Shown: piece after piece, positions 18,304 through 27,134 of the stretch
Layout: each line of letters starts with the position of its first letter
How positions within the stretch are numbered: the stretch's first letter is position 1
Assembly: GCF_019693215.1 (NCBI RefSeq)
Contig: NZ_CP081183.1
Coordinates: 1,181,226-1,245,225, forward strand
Origin: Salinarchaeum sp. IM2453
GTDB lineage: Archaea; Halobacteriota; Halobacteria; Halobacteriales; Salinarchaeaceae
Length of the DNA: 64,000 bases
Reading direction: 5' to 3'
Translations under genes and position numbers: made by a program
Notes under the pieces: generated by a model
What the model was told of the DNA's origin: nothing
The model's input: only the letters and a program-made list of their open reading frames with translations
Database searches by the model: none

Positions 18304-18858
18304 ATGGTGCTAGAAACGATTGCTATCGCACTCTGGGCTATGCTTCCCGCATATATCCCGAATAACGCGGCCGTAATATTCGGGGGTGGACGGCCAATTG
18401 ACGGTGGCCGAACGCTTGGTGGTTCGCGTCTTCTCGGTGACGGAAAGACTTGGCGTGGTGCTGTTGCTGGCATTGCTGCTGGCGCAGTTTTGGCGGTGTT
18501 TCTAAATCGTATTGTTGATTCTGTTAGTAATGCTATTACTGTCTCTTTACCAGAGTTCAGTATATTCGCGATTCTCTTGCTACCAGCAGGCGCAATCCTC
18601 GGTGACATTGGTGCGTCCTTCCTCAAACGTCGGACTGGGCGAGAACGTGGAGCGCCTTTCCCGGGCGTTGATCAACTGGACTTTGTCGTTGGAGCCCTGT
18701 TATTAGTTGCTATTCCAGCGGTTCTAGGTATCCATGATTGGTTCTTCGATGTGTTTGGGCTTGGAGAGTTATTAGCCGTATTTATTATCACTCCCGTTCT
18801 ACACGTAGTGACAAATGCTATTGCATACTGGATTGGATTTAAAGACGAACCGTGGTGA
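18304..18858 (+). CDS. carS: CDP-archaeol synthase (CarS)
   Basis: A 184-residue membrane enzyme that transfers CMP from CTP to the unsaturated archaetidic acid precursor, giving CDP-archaeol for polar lipids. Motifs are LPAYIPNNAAVIFGGGRPID, GDGKTWRGAVAGI, and the acidic catalytic loop PAGAILGDIGASFLKRRTGRERGAPFPGVDQLDF, as in the CarS/DUF46 family. About five hydrophobic spans. It lies 64 bases after glnA and 80 before pyrE, all on the same strand, but each may have its own promoter. Confidence 0.92.
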   Translation: MVLETIAIALWAMLPAYIPNNAAVIFGGGRPIDGGRTLGGSRLLGDGKTWRGAVAGIAAGAVLAVFLNRIVDSVSNAITVSLPEFSIFAILLLPAGAILGDIGASFLKRRTGRERGAPFPGVDQLDFVVGALLLVAIPAVLGIHDWFFDVFGLGELLAVFIITPVLHVVTNAIAYWIGFKDEPW

Positions 18859-18938
18859 CCGATAAACCGACGTCAATCTAACGGATACGTAACATTGCTT
18901 CCATATTCTTTATGAGTTACTCGGCTGTACTGTAGTAT

Positions 18939-19463
18939 ATGACAGATGATCTTATTGCAGCATTAATTGAAGCCGATGCGGTCAAGTTCGGTGAATTTGA
19001 ACTATCGCACGGAGGCACAAGTGAGTATTACATTGATAAATATCTCTTCGAGACAGATCCACATTGCTTAGATCTTATCTCTTCGGCATTTGCAGACCGT
19101 GTCCCTGATACAAAATTAGCAGGTGTTGCACTTGGTGCTGTTCCGCTTGTCGCAGCGACTAGTTTGAAGACACAGAGTGAATACGTTATTGCCAGAAAAA
19201 AGCAGAAAGAGTATGGTACAAGCAACCTCATTGAAGGCAATCTTGACGATGATGAAAAAGTAGTCGTACTTGAGGATATTGCGACGACAGGACAAAGTGC
19301 AATCGACGCAGTTCAGGCACTTCGAGACGCTGGTGCGATTGTCGATACTGTATTTGTTGTCGTTGACCGACAGGAGGGTGCCACAGAAAATCTTGCTGAA
19401 CACGATATTCAGCTGAAATCGCTCGTCACAGCAGATGAACTTCTTGCTGAGCATGACGAATAG
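18939..19463 (+). CDS. pyrE: Orotate phosphoribosyltransferase
   Basis: A 174-residue PRTase that joins orotate to PRPP in pyrimidine synthesis. The N-terminal [21 protein letters not shown] and the PRPP-binding loop [21 protein letters not shown] are diagnostic; [19 protein letters not shown] is the flexible catalytic loop region. Length is normal for haloarchaea. No other pyrimidine gene is adjacent. Confidence 0.95.
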   Translation: MTDDLIAALIEADAVKFGEFELSHGGTSEYYIDKYLFETDPHCLDLISSAFADRVPDTKLAGVALGAVPLVAATSLKTQSEYVIARKKQKEYGTSNLIEGNLDDDEKVVVLEDIATTGQSAIDAVQALRDAGAIVDTVFVVVDRQEGATENLAEHDIQLKSLVTADELLAEHDE

Positions 19464-19611
19464 CAGTTATTGAAAATACAGACATGTTCTTCACTACTCG
19501 ATACGTAGTTGCATACAGAACGGGATTGTTACGCGTTCCGAACTGAATAATAAAATTGTATTACCAAAACTGATAGTCTGATTCACCTATACATAAAAGT
19601 AATCACAATCC

Positions 19612-19617
19612 TTTTAA
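19612..19617 (+). promoter_or_regulatory. TATA-like box before the thrS leader
   Basis: TTTTAA in CCTTTTAAGCG. Transcription would begin near 19638-19642, immediately before the ATG of the mini-ORF at 19644, and about 100 bases before thrS. Confidence 0.5.
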
Positions 19618-19643
19618 GCGAATCAATTGAATATAACACTACT

Positions 19644-19685
19644 ATGGCAGGTGTCTACTTTACAGGCCGGTCTACGGCCAAATAA
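19644..19685 (+). CDS. Possible 13-residue leader peptide upstream of thrS
   Basis: ATG GCA GGT GTC ... AAA TAA encodes MAGVYFTGRSTAK. It starts within a few bases of the expected transcript start, so it would be read as a leaderless mini-ORF. It contains two Thr codons (ACA, ACG) and overlaps the stem-loop structure at 19648-19701. I see no direct proof of translation; it may be coincidental, but the combination of promoter, ORF and structure before a threonyl-tRNA synthetase is suggestive of attenuation-like control. Confidence 0.35.
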   Translation: MAGVYFTGRSTAK

Positions 19686-19701
19686 CAACACCCGACACCT
19701 G
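19648..19701 (+). promoter_or_regulatory. Nested stem-loops in the thrS leader
   Basis: Outer stem CAGGTGTC (19648-19655) pairs with GACACCTG (19694-19701). An inner hairpin pairs GGCCG (19665-19669) with CGGCC (19675-19679) around GTCTA. TGG and a five-T run follow (19702-19709), so the outer stem could form a terminator-like structure. Confidence 0.55.
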
Positions 19702-19745
19702 TGGTTTTTCTCGCTGGGGCAACTTAACCAGCGGTGGTTCCAATC

Positions 19746-21695
19746 ATGTCAGAATCAGAGTCACACGAACAGATAGCAGTCGTATTGCCGGACGGATCAG
19801 AACTCTCAGTTACAGCTGGAGCTAGCGTTGAAGATATTGCCTATGAAATCGGTTCAGGGCTTGGTAATGATACAATCGGCGGGCGAATAAACGGAGAGCT
19901 AGTTGGTAAAGAAGTTCCCGTCTATGAGGATAAAGCAGAAATAGAAATTATCACTACCGATGCCGATGAGGCCGTTCAAGTTCATCGGCATACTGCCGCA
20001 CACTGTCTTGCTCAAGCAGTTCAGCGCCTATATGACGACGTTCAACTTGCAATAGGTCCACCAACTGATGATGGCTTCTACTATGATTTTGATAATCTCG
20101 ATATATCTGAAGATGATCTTGACGAGATCATGGACGAGATGCATAAGATCATCGAGGCGGACTATACTATCGAGTACGAGCAAGTATCAATCGAAGAAGC
20201 ACGCGCAAGACTGGCAGATCAACCATACAAGCTTGAGTTGCTCGAAGAGCTGGCACAAGAAGGTGAGACTGTCTCGTTCTACAAACAAGGAGACTGGGAA
20301 GATCTATGCAAAGGACCACATCTTGACTCTACTGGCGATATCGAGGCCTTTGATCTTCTGGAGATCGCTGGTGCATATTGGAAGGGTGATGAAAAAAATC
20401 CAATGCAGACCCGTATTTACGGTACTGCCTTTACATCAGAAAAAGATCTTAAGGAATTCAAAGAGCGCCGCCGGGAAGCCGAGAAACGTGACCACCGCCG
20501 AATTGGATCGGAGATGAATCTATTCTCAATACAGGATGTGACTGGTCCTGGACTTCCACTTTATCATCCTCCTGGTAAAACTGTTCTAAAAGAACTTCAG
20601 GACTTTGTCGAACAAATTAATCGAGATGCTGGCTACGAATACGTTGAAACTCCTCACGTGTTTAAGACAGAACTCTGGAAGCAATCAGGCCACTACGAGA
20701 ATTATGCGGACGATATGTTTCTGTTCGAAGTCGGCAGTGATGAATTTGGTCTTAAACCAATGAACTGTCCAGGCCACGCAGCTATCTTCCAAGATCATTC
20801 ATGGAGCTACCGTGATCTTCCGATTCGATATGCAGAGGACGGAAAGGTATACCGAAAAGAGCAGCGTGGTGAGTTATCTGGTCTCTCTCGTGTCTGGGCA
20901 TTTACGATTGATGACGGACATCTGTTTGTCAAGCCTGGGGACATCGAAAGTGAAGTTGAGCAAATCATCGAAATGATTGATACAGTATTGAATACATTTA
21001 GCTTGGACTATGAAATTGCGCTGGCGACCCGACCAGAAAAATCGGTGGGATCAGATGAAATCTGGGAGCGGGCCGAAACACAGCTTCAATCTGTTCTGGA
21101 GCGTAGAGAACTTGACTTTGAAGTCGAGGAAGGGGATGGGGCGTTCTACGGACCAAAAATTGATTTCGCATTTGAGGACGCCATTGGCCGTAAATGGGAT
21201 GGGCCAACGGTTCAACTCGACTTCAACATGCCAGATAGATTCAATCTTAGTTATGTTGGTGAAGACAACGAAGAACACCAGCCTGTGATGATCCATCGAG
21301 CACTCTATGGTAGCTACGAACGGTTCTTTATGATGCTCATTGAGCATTTTGAAGGGAAGTTCCCAACGTGGTTGGCCCCAGAACAGGTTCGGGTCCTCCC
21401 AATCAGTGACTCAAATAACGACTATGCTCAACGGATCGCATCTGAACTTGAAAATCAAGACGTTCGGGTTGAAGTCAATGACCGCGACGATACAATTGAA
21501 CGAAAAATCCGCGGCGCCCATGAAGATCGGGTTCCATATCAGGTAATCGTTGGCGACAACGAGAAAGAGGCGGGTGAGCTATCAATTCGTGACCGACAGG
21601 AACGACAGCAGTATAACGTTGATCCTGATAATTTCTATCAACACCTACAGAAAGAAATACAACAACGCCGTACGAAGCCAGATTTCCTAGAGTGA
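19746..21695 (+). CDS. thrS: Threonyl-tRNA synthetase
   Basis: A 649-residue class II synthetase. Domain order: TGS (about 10-65), the bacterial-type editing domain with HTAAH (about 85) and the second half [15 protein letters not shown], then the catalytic core with motif 1 around [20 protein letters not shown], motif 2 [24 protein letters not shown], and motif 3 near the end of the core, and a C-terminal anticodon-binding domain from about 535 ([15 protein letters not shown]). Haloarchaea carry this bacterial-type enzyme with the HxxxH editing site. ATG 19746 is chosen over a GTG four codons earlier. Confidence 0.96.
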   Translation: MSESESHEQIAVVLPDGSELSVTAGASVEDIAYEIGSGLGNDTIGGRINGELVGKEVPVYEDKAEIEIITTDADEAVQVHRHTAAHCLAQAVQRLYDDVQLAIGPPTDDGFYYDFDNLDISEDDLDEIMDEMHKIIEADYTIEYEQVSIEEARARLADQPYKLELLEELAQEGETVSFYKQGDWEDLCKGPHLDSTGDIEAFDLLEIAGAYWKGDEKNPMQTRIYGTAFTSEKDLKEFKERRREAEKRDHRRIGSEMNLFSIQDVTGPGLPLYHPPGKTVLKELQDFVEQINRDAGYEYVETPHVFKTELWKQSGHYENYADDMFLFEVGSDEFGLKPMNCPGHAAIFQDHSWSYRDLPIRYAEDGKVYRKEQRGELSGLSRVWAFTIDDGHLFVKPGDIESEVEQIIEMIDTVLNTFSLDYEIALATRPEKSVGSDEIWERAETQLQSVLERRELDFEVEEGDGAFYGPKIDFAFEDAIGRKWDGPTVQLDFNMPDRFNLSYVGEDNEEHQPVMIHRALYGSYERFFMMLIEHFEGKFPTWLAPEQVRVLPISDSNNDYAQRIASELENQDVRVEVNDRDDTIERKIRGAHEDRVPYQVIVGDNEKEAGELSIRDRQERQQYNVDPDNFYQHLQKEIQQRRTKPDFLE

Positions 21696-22012
21696 ACCAC
21701 CCCTGCCTACTTGCTGCCGTTGGCGACTCCTTGAGGCAGGGGGCTTAGCGCCTGCAATCAGCTAAATATTGAACGACACTCATCACAGGTGTGCGCTGAA
21801 CGCAGAGAACCTGTGTAGTAGCCTTCCGGAAGTGTAAGATCCACAAAGGATGTAGCAGTTCTTCTCATTGCAAATCAGAAAGACAAGTACTACACAAGAC
21901 GATGGCCTCAGGAGGGGTTCACTGTTCGTAGGATCTTAGATTAATAGTTACCATTCAAATTATGTCGTCAATCTGTGAATATATAAGTAAACATGAAAAG
22001 TTCAGAATAATA
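21696..22012. other. Intergenic region with two palindromes
   Basis: CCCCTGCCT (21700-21708) pairs with AGGCAGGGG (21734-21742); ACAGGT (21785-21790) pairs with ACCTGT (21809-21814) around a CGCTGAACGC-like loop. The first could end thrS transcription; both could be relics of IS ends. No coding frame. Confidence 0.45.
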
Positions 22013-22085
22013 TGGGATCGCCCGGATTTGAACCGGGGTAACGGCGTCCCAAACGCCGAAGGATACCAAGCTACCCCACGATCCC
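22013..22085 (-). tRNA. tRNA-Pro (anticodon TGG)
   Basis: On the minus strand the acceptor GGGATCG pairs with CGATCCC, discriminator A. The anticodon stem GGCGT/ACGCC encloses a loop with TGG, and the T arm is CCCGG-TTCAAAT-CCGGG. No intron; CCA is not encoded. Confidence 0.96.
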
Positions 22086-22153
22086 GTACTCATGAATTCA
22101 CGTGGCAGCATGTAAAACGTTTCGTTGCAAGATGATACAAAAAGGCTATGCTA

Positions 22154-22609
22154 TCAGATATCGAGATCATCAATCTCGCGGATATCCTGTAGGTTACTGA
22201 ATGTTCCAGGGTCTCGTCTATTTTCTTCGAACACTGCTCTATCAATCGTAATATCGGCATTGGTTCGTGCTGCAAGTGCGAGTGAATCGCTTGGTCTGGC
22301 ATCGATTGTCTTCTTGCCTCGTGGTGTCTTGATACGCAGATTGGCTATGAACGTGCCATCTTCGGTAAGATCACAGATTTCGACTCCGATCATCCGCCCG
22401 CCCAATTCCTCTATGGTGTCAAGAAACAGATCGTGCGTCATTGGTCGCCCGATATCAAGTGCATCAATCCCGTGTGCAATGCTTCGGGCTTCATCAAAGC
22501 CAATAAAAATTGGAAGCACATCTCTGTGTTCTTCGACATTCAAAATAACTACCGGTACCGGCCCCTGTGGCGTTCCAGCAACCCGAACCGCATCAATGTC
22601 TGCATCCAT
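22154..22609 (-). CDS. Bifunctional nuclease family protein (BFN, DUF151)
   Basis: A 151-residue protein of the DUF151/BFN family: VVILNVEEHRDVLPIFIGFDEARSIAHGID near the start, then RPMTHDLFLDTIEELGG, and the conserved DARPSDSLALAARTNADI. Plant and Thermotoga relatives have been described as nucleases, but the role in archaea is not established. Family-typical length and single-domain layout. Transcribed in the same direction as the upstream pdxT gene, with a gap of about 37 bases. Confidence 0.9.
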   Translation of the reverse strand: MDADIDAVRVAGTPQGPVPVVILNVEEHRDVLPIFIGFDEARSIAHGIDALDIGRPMTHDLFLDTIEELGGRMIGVEICDLTEDGTFIANLRIKTPRGKKTIDARPSDSLALAARTNADITIDRAVFEENRRDPGTFSNLQDIREIDDLDI

Positions 22610-22646
22610 ATCGTATACAGGCTATCAGACAAGAAAAGCCTCTTGT

Positions 22647-23237
22647 CTATTTATCTGTGCCAAAGAACGCCAAATTGTGAATCCGTGAGTCGTCTGTCAG
22701 CTCCGGATGGAATGAAGTTGCAATGACCGGTCCATCCTGAACTGCAACTGGCGTATCGTTAACCTGGGCAAGGACATCAATCCCGTCTCCTACATTTGCA
22801 ACGACTGGAGCTCGAATAAAGACGGCATGGAATGGTTCATCCAGCCCGTCAATATCTAACGCCGCTTCAAAACTGTCTTTCTGTCGACCAAATGCATTCC
22901 TCTCGACGGATACATCAACAAGCCCAAGCGAGTCAACTCGCTCATCATTTGGATCTGCTGCAAGTACAATGAGTCCAGCACACGTTGCAAGCACTGGCTT
23001 TCCATCAGCAACGTGTTGTTTAATCTCTTCGGCTAGTCCCTCCCGATGAATCAACCGCGAAATTGTGGTCGATTCACCACCTGGAATAAGCAGCAGATCA
23101 CACTCAGGGATTATTCCGGACGTACGAATTGTCTCGACAGTAATGGTGTGCCCGTTTTGCTTAGCTGCTTGTTTTACCGCTTCGGCATGTTCACTTACGT
23201 TGCCCTGAACGGCAACAACACCAGCTTGTAATTCCAT
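22647..23237 (-). CDS. pdxT: Pyridoxal 5'-phosphate synthase glutaminase subunit
   Basis: A 196-residue class I glutamine amidotransferase that supplies ammonia to PdxS for PLP synthesis. The N-terminus AGVVAVQGNVSEHAEAV, the loop LLIPGGESTTISRL, the nucleophile Cys in VLATCAGLIVLA and the C-terminal His-Glu in ATSFHPELTDD are all PdxT features. The usual VERNAFGRQKDSFE stretch is present. ATG 23237 is preferred over TTG 23243. pdxS is not in the window. Confidence 0.95.
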   Translation of the reverse strand: MELQAGVVAVQGNVSEHAEAVKQAAKQNGHTITVETIRTSGIIPECDLLLIPGGESTTISRLIHREGLAEEIKQHVADGKPVLATCAGLIVLAADPNDERVDSLGLVDVSVERNAFGRQKDSFEAALDIDGLDEPFHAVFIRAPVVANVGDGIDVLAQVNDTPVAVQDGPVIATSFHPELTDDSRIHNLAFFGTDK

Positions 23238-23252
23238 ACTCAATTGACTTCG

Positions 23253-23414
23253 TCAGTATACAATTGCTAGCATCTGGACGAAGATTCCCAGAAGTAGTCC
23301 GAACGCAACGACTGTCTTTGGATCCACCTGTACTGCGTTCTGATCTTCGGCATCAAAGTACCGGACGAGTCCGGCACTTGACATCAGGCCACCAGAGTTC
23401 TGTCCACTGCTCAT
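23253..23414 (-). CDS. secG: Preprotein translocase Sec61-beta subunit
   Basis: A 53-residue tail-anchored subunit of the SecYE-beta channel. The polar N-terminus [20 protein letters not shown], the conserved acidic linker before [19 protein letters not shown] and the single C-terminal membrane span are exactly the archaeal Sec61-beta plan. The ATG at 23414 gives family length; the longer frame to 23438 is not needed. It lies 15 bases upstream of pdxT in the same direction. Confidence 0.93.
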   Translation of the reverse strand: MSSGQNSGGLMSSAGLVRYFDAEDQNAVQVDPKTVVAFGLLLGIFVQMLAIVY

Positions 23415-23738
23415 ACACGTATTAACGAGATTCATCACTAAATGCTTTCCTAAATAATATATGAGCTGAACTTGATTTCTCTATTCAAAGGTCGGAACGA
23501 CCGTCACAGCTATTCTACTGGCAATTGCCTTCGCATAGAGTAACATAGATAAAGAGTTTATAAAAACGATAAGGTGAAAATCTTCAGATTCATCCGTGGC
23601 TAGATCAATCTTGTCACATTTAATTCAAGTCTCCTAGCCTTTTAATTGGTCTTGTTCCTCGGATTATATTCACCATCATTGTTCAGACAATTACTTGGAA
23701 ACGCTTATTGAATATGCGAGTGGATATTTTTGTCGTGG
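23415..23738. other. Divergent intergenic region
   Basis: AT-rich promoter region between secG (minus) and the thioredoxin gene (plus). I see no coding frame, tRNA or clear repeat. Confidence 0.5.
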
Positions 23739-24011
23739 ATGTCTGTAACGATTAAAGACTTCTATGCGGACTGGTGTGGACCGTGTGAAACGCAAGATCC
23801 GATTCTTGAGGAAATCTCTGAGGAGTGGGGCGACCAGTGTGATATCGAGAAGATCGATGTTGACGAACAACAGGATGTCGCAAACGAATATCATGTCCGA
23901 TCGCTCCCAACGCTGGTCATTGAACAAGATGGTGAAATTGTAGATCGATTTGTCGGTGTAACTCCCCGTGACGACATAGAAGATAGCCTCCAAGATGCTG
24001 GATTGCAGTAA
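23739..24011 (+). CDS. Thioredoxin-like protein
   Basis: A 90-residue single thioredoxin domain with the redox pair in FYADWCGPCETQDP and the cis-Pro loop VRSLPTLVIEQDGE. It reduces protein disulfides in the cytosol, presumably with a thioredoxin reductase encoded elsewhere. The N-terminus is short (the first beta strand is trimmed), as in several haloarchaeal small thioredoxins. ATG 23739 is the only ATG before the active site. Confidence 0.92.
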   Translation: MSVTIKDFYADWCGPCETQDPILEEISEEWGDQCDIEKIDVDEQQDVANEYHVRSLPTLVIEQDGEIVDRFVGVTPRDDIEDSLQDAGLQ

Positions 24012-24066
24012 TCATCGTAACTCCGTAAATAACCAACGTTTTGACTGTTGACACGCAACTGCCTAT

Positions 24067-24573
24067 ATGCTCAAGTGGCTCTTTGCGCTATTCCTGCTGG
24101 TTCCACTTGTTGATGCTGCTGTTCTTGTCTATGTTGGCACACAAATCGGTTGGGCCCTGACGATATTGCTGGTTGTTCTAACAGCTCTAGTTGGGTCCTT
24201 ACTGGTTCGAGCTGAAGGTCGTCGGACAATCACATCAATTCAACAGAAACTTGTTCGCGGTGACCCCCCGGCAAATAATCTCATTGACGGTGGACTTTTG
24301 ATCGCTGCTGGCGCACTATTAGTGACTCCTGGGCTCGTTACTGATCTCCTTGGATTTCTGTTTGCGATCCCACTGACACGCCGTCCTATTCGGTCTGCTC
24401 TCAAGCGCTGGGTTATCATCCCTAAACTTGACAAGAAAACGGGCGGATTTGCTACTGGAACTGTCTATACGTATGGATTTCCAGATCAGGATAACTCTGA
24501 TACCGTGACAATCAACTCGACACCTAATGAATCAACAGACAGCGATGACCCTTCCCGAGAAAGAAACTCTTAA
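24067..24573 (+). CDS. FxsA-family membrane protein
   Basis: A 168-residue protein. The N-terminal half holds the FxsA core: FALFLLVPLVDAAVLVYVG, GWALTILLVVLTALVGSLLVRAEG, and a third/fourth span LIAAGALLVTPGLVTDLLGFLFAIP, followed by RRPIRSALKRW. FxsA is named for F-exclusion suppression in E. coli; its biochemical role is unknown. The C-terminal tail is polar. It is followed closely by tRNA-Ile. Confidence 0.9.
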   Translation: MLKWLFALFLLVPLVDAAVLVYVGTQIGWALTILLVVLTALVGSLLVRAEGRRTITSIQQKLVRGDPPANNLIDGGLLIAAGALLVTPGLVTDLLGFLFAIPLTRRPIRSALKRWVIIPKLDKKTGGFATGTVYTYGFPDQDNSDTVTINSTPNESTDSDDPSRERNS

Positions 24574-24609
24574 AACGTCCAAGCCTCCTACTCATTAATG
24601 CGCTCACCT

Positions 24610-24683
24610 GGGCCAATAGCTCAATCAGGTTGAGCGCTCGGCTGATAACCGGGAGGTTCGCGGTTCAAATCCGCGTTGGCCCA
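24610..24683 (+). tRNA. tRNA-Ile (anticodon GAT)
   Basis: Acceptor GGGCCAA/TTGGCCC with discriminator A, anticodon stem CTCGG/CCGGG with loop CTGATAA, T arm CGCGG-TTCAAAT-CCGCG. No intron, no encoded CCA. Confidence 0.96.
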
Positions 24684-24684
24684 T

Positions 24685-24726
24685 ATCCGGCCATTGACCG
24701 GATGTCTGGGGCCGCTTACTCCCCAG
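24685..24726 (+). terminator. Two hairpins after tRNA-Ile
   Basis: ATCCGG (24685-24690) pairs with CCGGAT (24698-24703), and CTGGGG (24706-24711) with CCCCAG (24721-24726). They may act in 3' processing or termination. Confidence 0.4.
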
Positions 24727-24808
24727 CCATCAAACTTCTCTCATGATGTTATTTCTGATAGTATTGCCTCTGTATTCTATAAGAGAACCATTGCAATTGG
24801 CACGGTAG

Positions 24809-25135
24809 TTAGCTATGACGGACATATTGGTGGGCCACATACAAACCAACAGCATAGAGTCCAAACGAAAAGATTCCAATCGAGAAAATCCCAATTGCGA
24901 AAATCCCTACAGAAAATATCCCGGCGGAAAACACACCAACGGAAAACATCCCAGCAGAGAGTACTCCTATACTAAAATTTCCAGCAGCTAAATATCCCGC
25001 AGCTGATTGTCCAGATGCTAGTACATCAAATCCAGCAATCGTTTCAACGCCAGCCACGGTAAGTATTCCAGCAATGATCAACAATGCAATTGCTATTAAG
25101 CCGCTTATGTCTTGCCAGTCGTTAATCATACCCAT
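24809..25135 (-). CDS. Membrane protein with glycine pentad repeats
   Basis: A 108-residue protein, unrecognised. After a short N-terminus (MGMINDWQDIS) come one hydrophobic span (IAIALLIIAGILTVAGV), then a striking run of five-residue repeats of the form (I/V/A)G(I/V/M)F(S/A), for example SVGVFSAGIFSVGIFAIGIF, continuing for about 55 residues to the C-terminus. Spacing of Gly every five residues suggests a beta-solenoid-like or tightly packed transmembrane structure. The start is ATG 25135 (or 25129); the frame further upstream to 25306 is decayed transposase sequence. The mobile-element pseudogene ends only about 40 bases upstream. Confidence 0.7.
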   Translation of the reverse strand: MGMINDWQDISGLIAIALLIIAGILTVAGVETIAGFDVLASGQSAAGYLAAGNFSIGVLSAGMFSVGVFSAGIFSVGIFAIGIFSIGIFSFGLYAVGLYVAHQYVRHS

Positions 25136-25175
25136 TGTTGTCAATAGACAATAATAAGTGTTACATAATTTACCA

Positions 25176-26302
25176 TCAACTGTTGTTCTTCTCAGCAAAA
25201 CTATCTCTGACTCCTGATTGCCACGTAGCGAGCGGAAGCCCATGGTCAGCGTGGTCGTGATGCTCGCACTCACGGCAGTTGAACCGCTTCTTGCGTCGGT
25301 TCGCACGTTCTGTGTGTCAACAAATAGGGCATTCTGGCTGGTGTACTCTGGGGCAACCTCGTCTGAGGGAATCCCTTGTCACGTGGCTTTGTAGCTGATG
25401 AAATCTCGAAGTTTGGCGAACGGTAGCGAGTGCAGACGCCGGTTCATTCGAGTCCCGTATTCAATGTCCTCTCGCATGTCTTCGAAGGCAATCACAGGAC
25501 TGTCAAACCGGTGACTCCACGCGCTGTGACACCGTGTATAGTTGGTCGTGAACGAACTGTTGCTCCTTGTCGCGGACACACGTTGTTGAACGCAGTTTGT
25601 CCGGCTTCTTACATCCGTTTCCCCACCGTGAAATACCGGTGTCGTTCTTCCTTGATATCCGGGTAGTCAATGACGACGGAATCCTCAGGTCCGCTTTCAG
25701 TCAGCGCTGCCAAGGCAACACAGTCTTCGTTGACATCGACACCGATAACCGTTTCTGCCGCCGCCTTCGTACTAACTTTGGCTGCCCCGTTTGTGATGGT
25801 AACGTTCAATTCTTCGCGTCCGTTTTGGACGAGTGCTTCGGCAGTGCCAACGTGCCAGTCATCAGCTTCGATTGCTTGCTTGAGCAGGTCGAACTGGTCT
25901 TGCGTGCCGCGAAGATCGCCTTTGACGTGGTTGTACGGTTTCGCTGAAATACGGAACCGTACCGTTTCGTCTTCGAGAAAGTGGTTGTAGCCTTCGCCGT
26001 AGTTCATCCGCAGTGGGAACGGCTCATGTTTATACCACAGTCTGCCCCAGTCGTCGTTATCATAGTAGTTGTCGAGTGCGTCGAAGGCTTTGCCGATGAT
26101 GCACTGTGCAGTATTTTGCACGAGTTCGGCGTTCTGTTCGACAACATCCTCAATCTTGTCCCAATCCCACCCGTCATAATTGAGTCTAATACTTCGTTGA
26201 ACACGCGGCGACACTTCAAGCGGGTGTCGTGAAGCAGGCTCTCGTTGCCACTCTGTACGTCAAGCGGAAAGATGTGCGTCTTGGTGAGAGCCTGTGTCTA
26301 TG
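25176..26302 (-). pseudogene. Decayed tnpB (IS1341-type) with several frameshifts
   Basis: Reading the minus strand, the expected start ATG ACA is followed by an in-frame TAG, then HIFPLDVQSGNESLLHDTR and RRVFNEVLDS. After a frameshift near 26180 comes YDGWDWDKIEDVVEQNAELV through to the RuvC-I-like ETVIGVDVNEDCVALAAL. Another shift near 25600 leads to VIAFEDMREDIEYGTRMNRRLH (RuvC-II region with FED), then a further break to a zinc-finger remnant FNCRECEHHDHADHG. It cannot make a functional protein. It is divergent from an intact tnpA, the usual IS605 layout. Confidence 0.85.
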
Positions 26303-26436
26303 TCATTCTTGATTGTTTAACCAGTCTTGGATGATCTCACACGCGACTTCTGATTTCGGACGTTCAGCGTCGATGCATTTCTTCGGAACTCCTTGTACAA
26401 ATCGTCCTCGAAGTCTGCGGTGAGGCGTTTGGTCAT
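26303..26436 (-). pseudogene. Frameshifted small ribbon-helix-helix-like ORF upstream of tnpB
   Basis: Starts MTKRLTADFEDDLYKE and, after a one-base shift, continues IDAERPKSEVACEIIQDWLNNQE before the stop. The total length of 134 bases is not a multiple of three. The pattern fits a short CopG/RHH-type protein, of a kind I recall beside tnpB in haloarchaea. Confidence 0.6.
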
Positions 26437-26495
26437 GTTTACAGTATATGCTTATACACAATTACACTTATTTCTTTGACATAATTTGAGCCAGT

Positions 26496-26894
26496 ATGTG
26501 TGGACCACGGTTAAAGCACACAGCGTACAACATTAACTACCATTTCGTGTGGTGTCCAAAGTCCCGTCACTCAGTGCTTGATGAGATAGAACAGTCGTTA
26601 GAAACATCGTCCAGGGATGTTTGCGGCGAGTACAATTATGAAATGCCCTCATTGCATATCTCACCAGACCACGTTCACTTGTTTATTTCAGCACATCCGA
26701 AACACTCCCCGAGCGGAATTACACGAAAAATCAAACGTATCACAGACAGAGCGATGTGGCAGCAACACGAATCGTTCTTGGAAAATTACTTCTGGGGTGG
26801 TGGTTTCTGGGACGAATCGTACTACGTCGGAACGGCAGGTGAAGTATCAAGCCAGACGATTGAACAGTATATTAGGCGAACAGAACACGTTTAG
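26496..26894 (+). CDS. tnpA: IS200-type transposase TnpA (HUH, Y1)
   Basis: A 132-residue single-strand transposase. The N-terminal YNINYHFVWCPKSRHSVL, the HUH motif in SPDHVHLFISAHP, and the catalytic Tyr in SQTIEQYIRRTEHV are all present, so it looks intact. It would cut and join one DNA strand at hairpin ends and may also mobilise the solo ends found elsewhere. It is divergent from the decayed RHH/tnpB pair, and is followed by the matching end at 26925-27008. Confidence 0.92.
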   Translation: MCGPRLKHTAYNINYHFVWCPKSRHSVLDEIEQSLETSSRDVCGEYNYEMPSLHISPDHVHLFISAHPKHSPSGITRKIKRITDRAMWQQHESFLENYFWGGGFWDESYYVGTAGEVSSQTIEQYIRRTEHV

Positions 26895-26924
26895 CGGAGC
26901 TTACGGCATTCACCTTCGGGGGGA

Positions 26925-27008
26925 GGTTGTTTGAGAATCGGAGATTCTCGTGATCACAAACCGAAGGGTTTCCGACACTCCGAGACACTCTGCCTGCTTT
27001 CTCTGCAG
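26925..27008 (+). repeat. IS end downstream of tnpA
   Basis: TTGAGAATCGGAGATTCTC is a hairpin, followed by GTGATCAC, a variable middle and TGCCTGCTTTCTCTGCAG. A second copy lies at 13961-14043. The region just before it (26895-26924) is a GGGGGGAGG-containing spacer. Confidence 0.7.
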
Positions 27009-27134
27009 AATATCCAGTCAGAGCTACGAGTGCGAATCAATTCACAGTTGTCGGCTGTATCCATCCCCTGTGAACGGGTGGGTGTTCGCCTCGAACCAGT
27101 ATAACATAGAGTCAATTCTTGACACAGACAGCAA

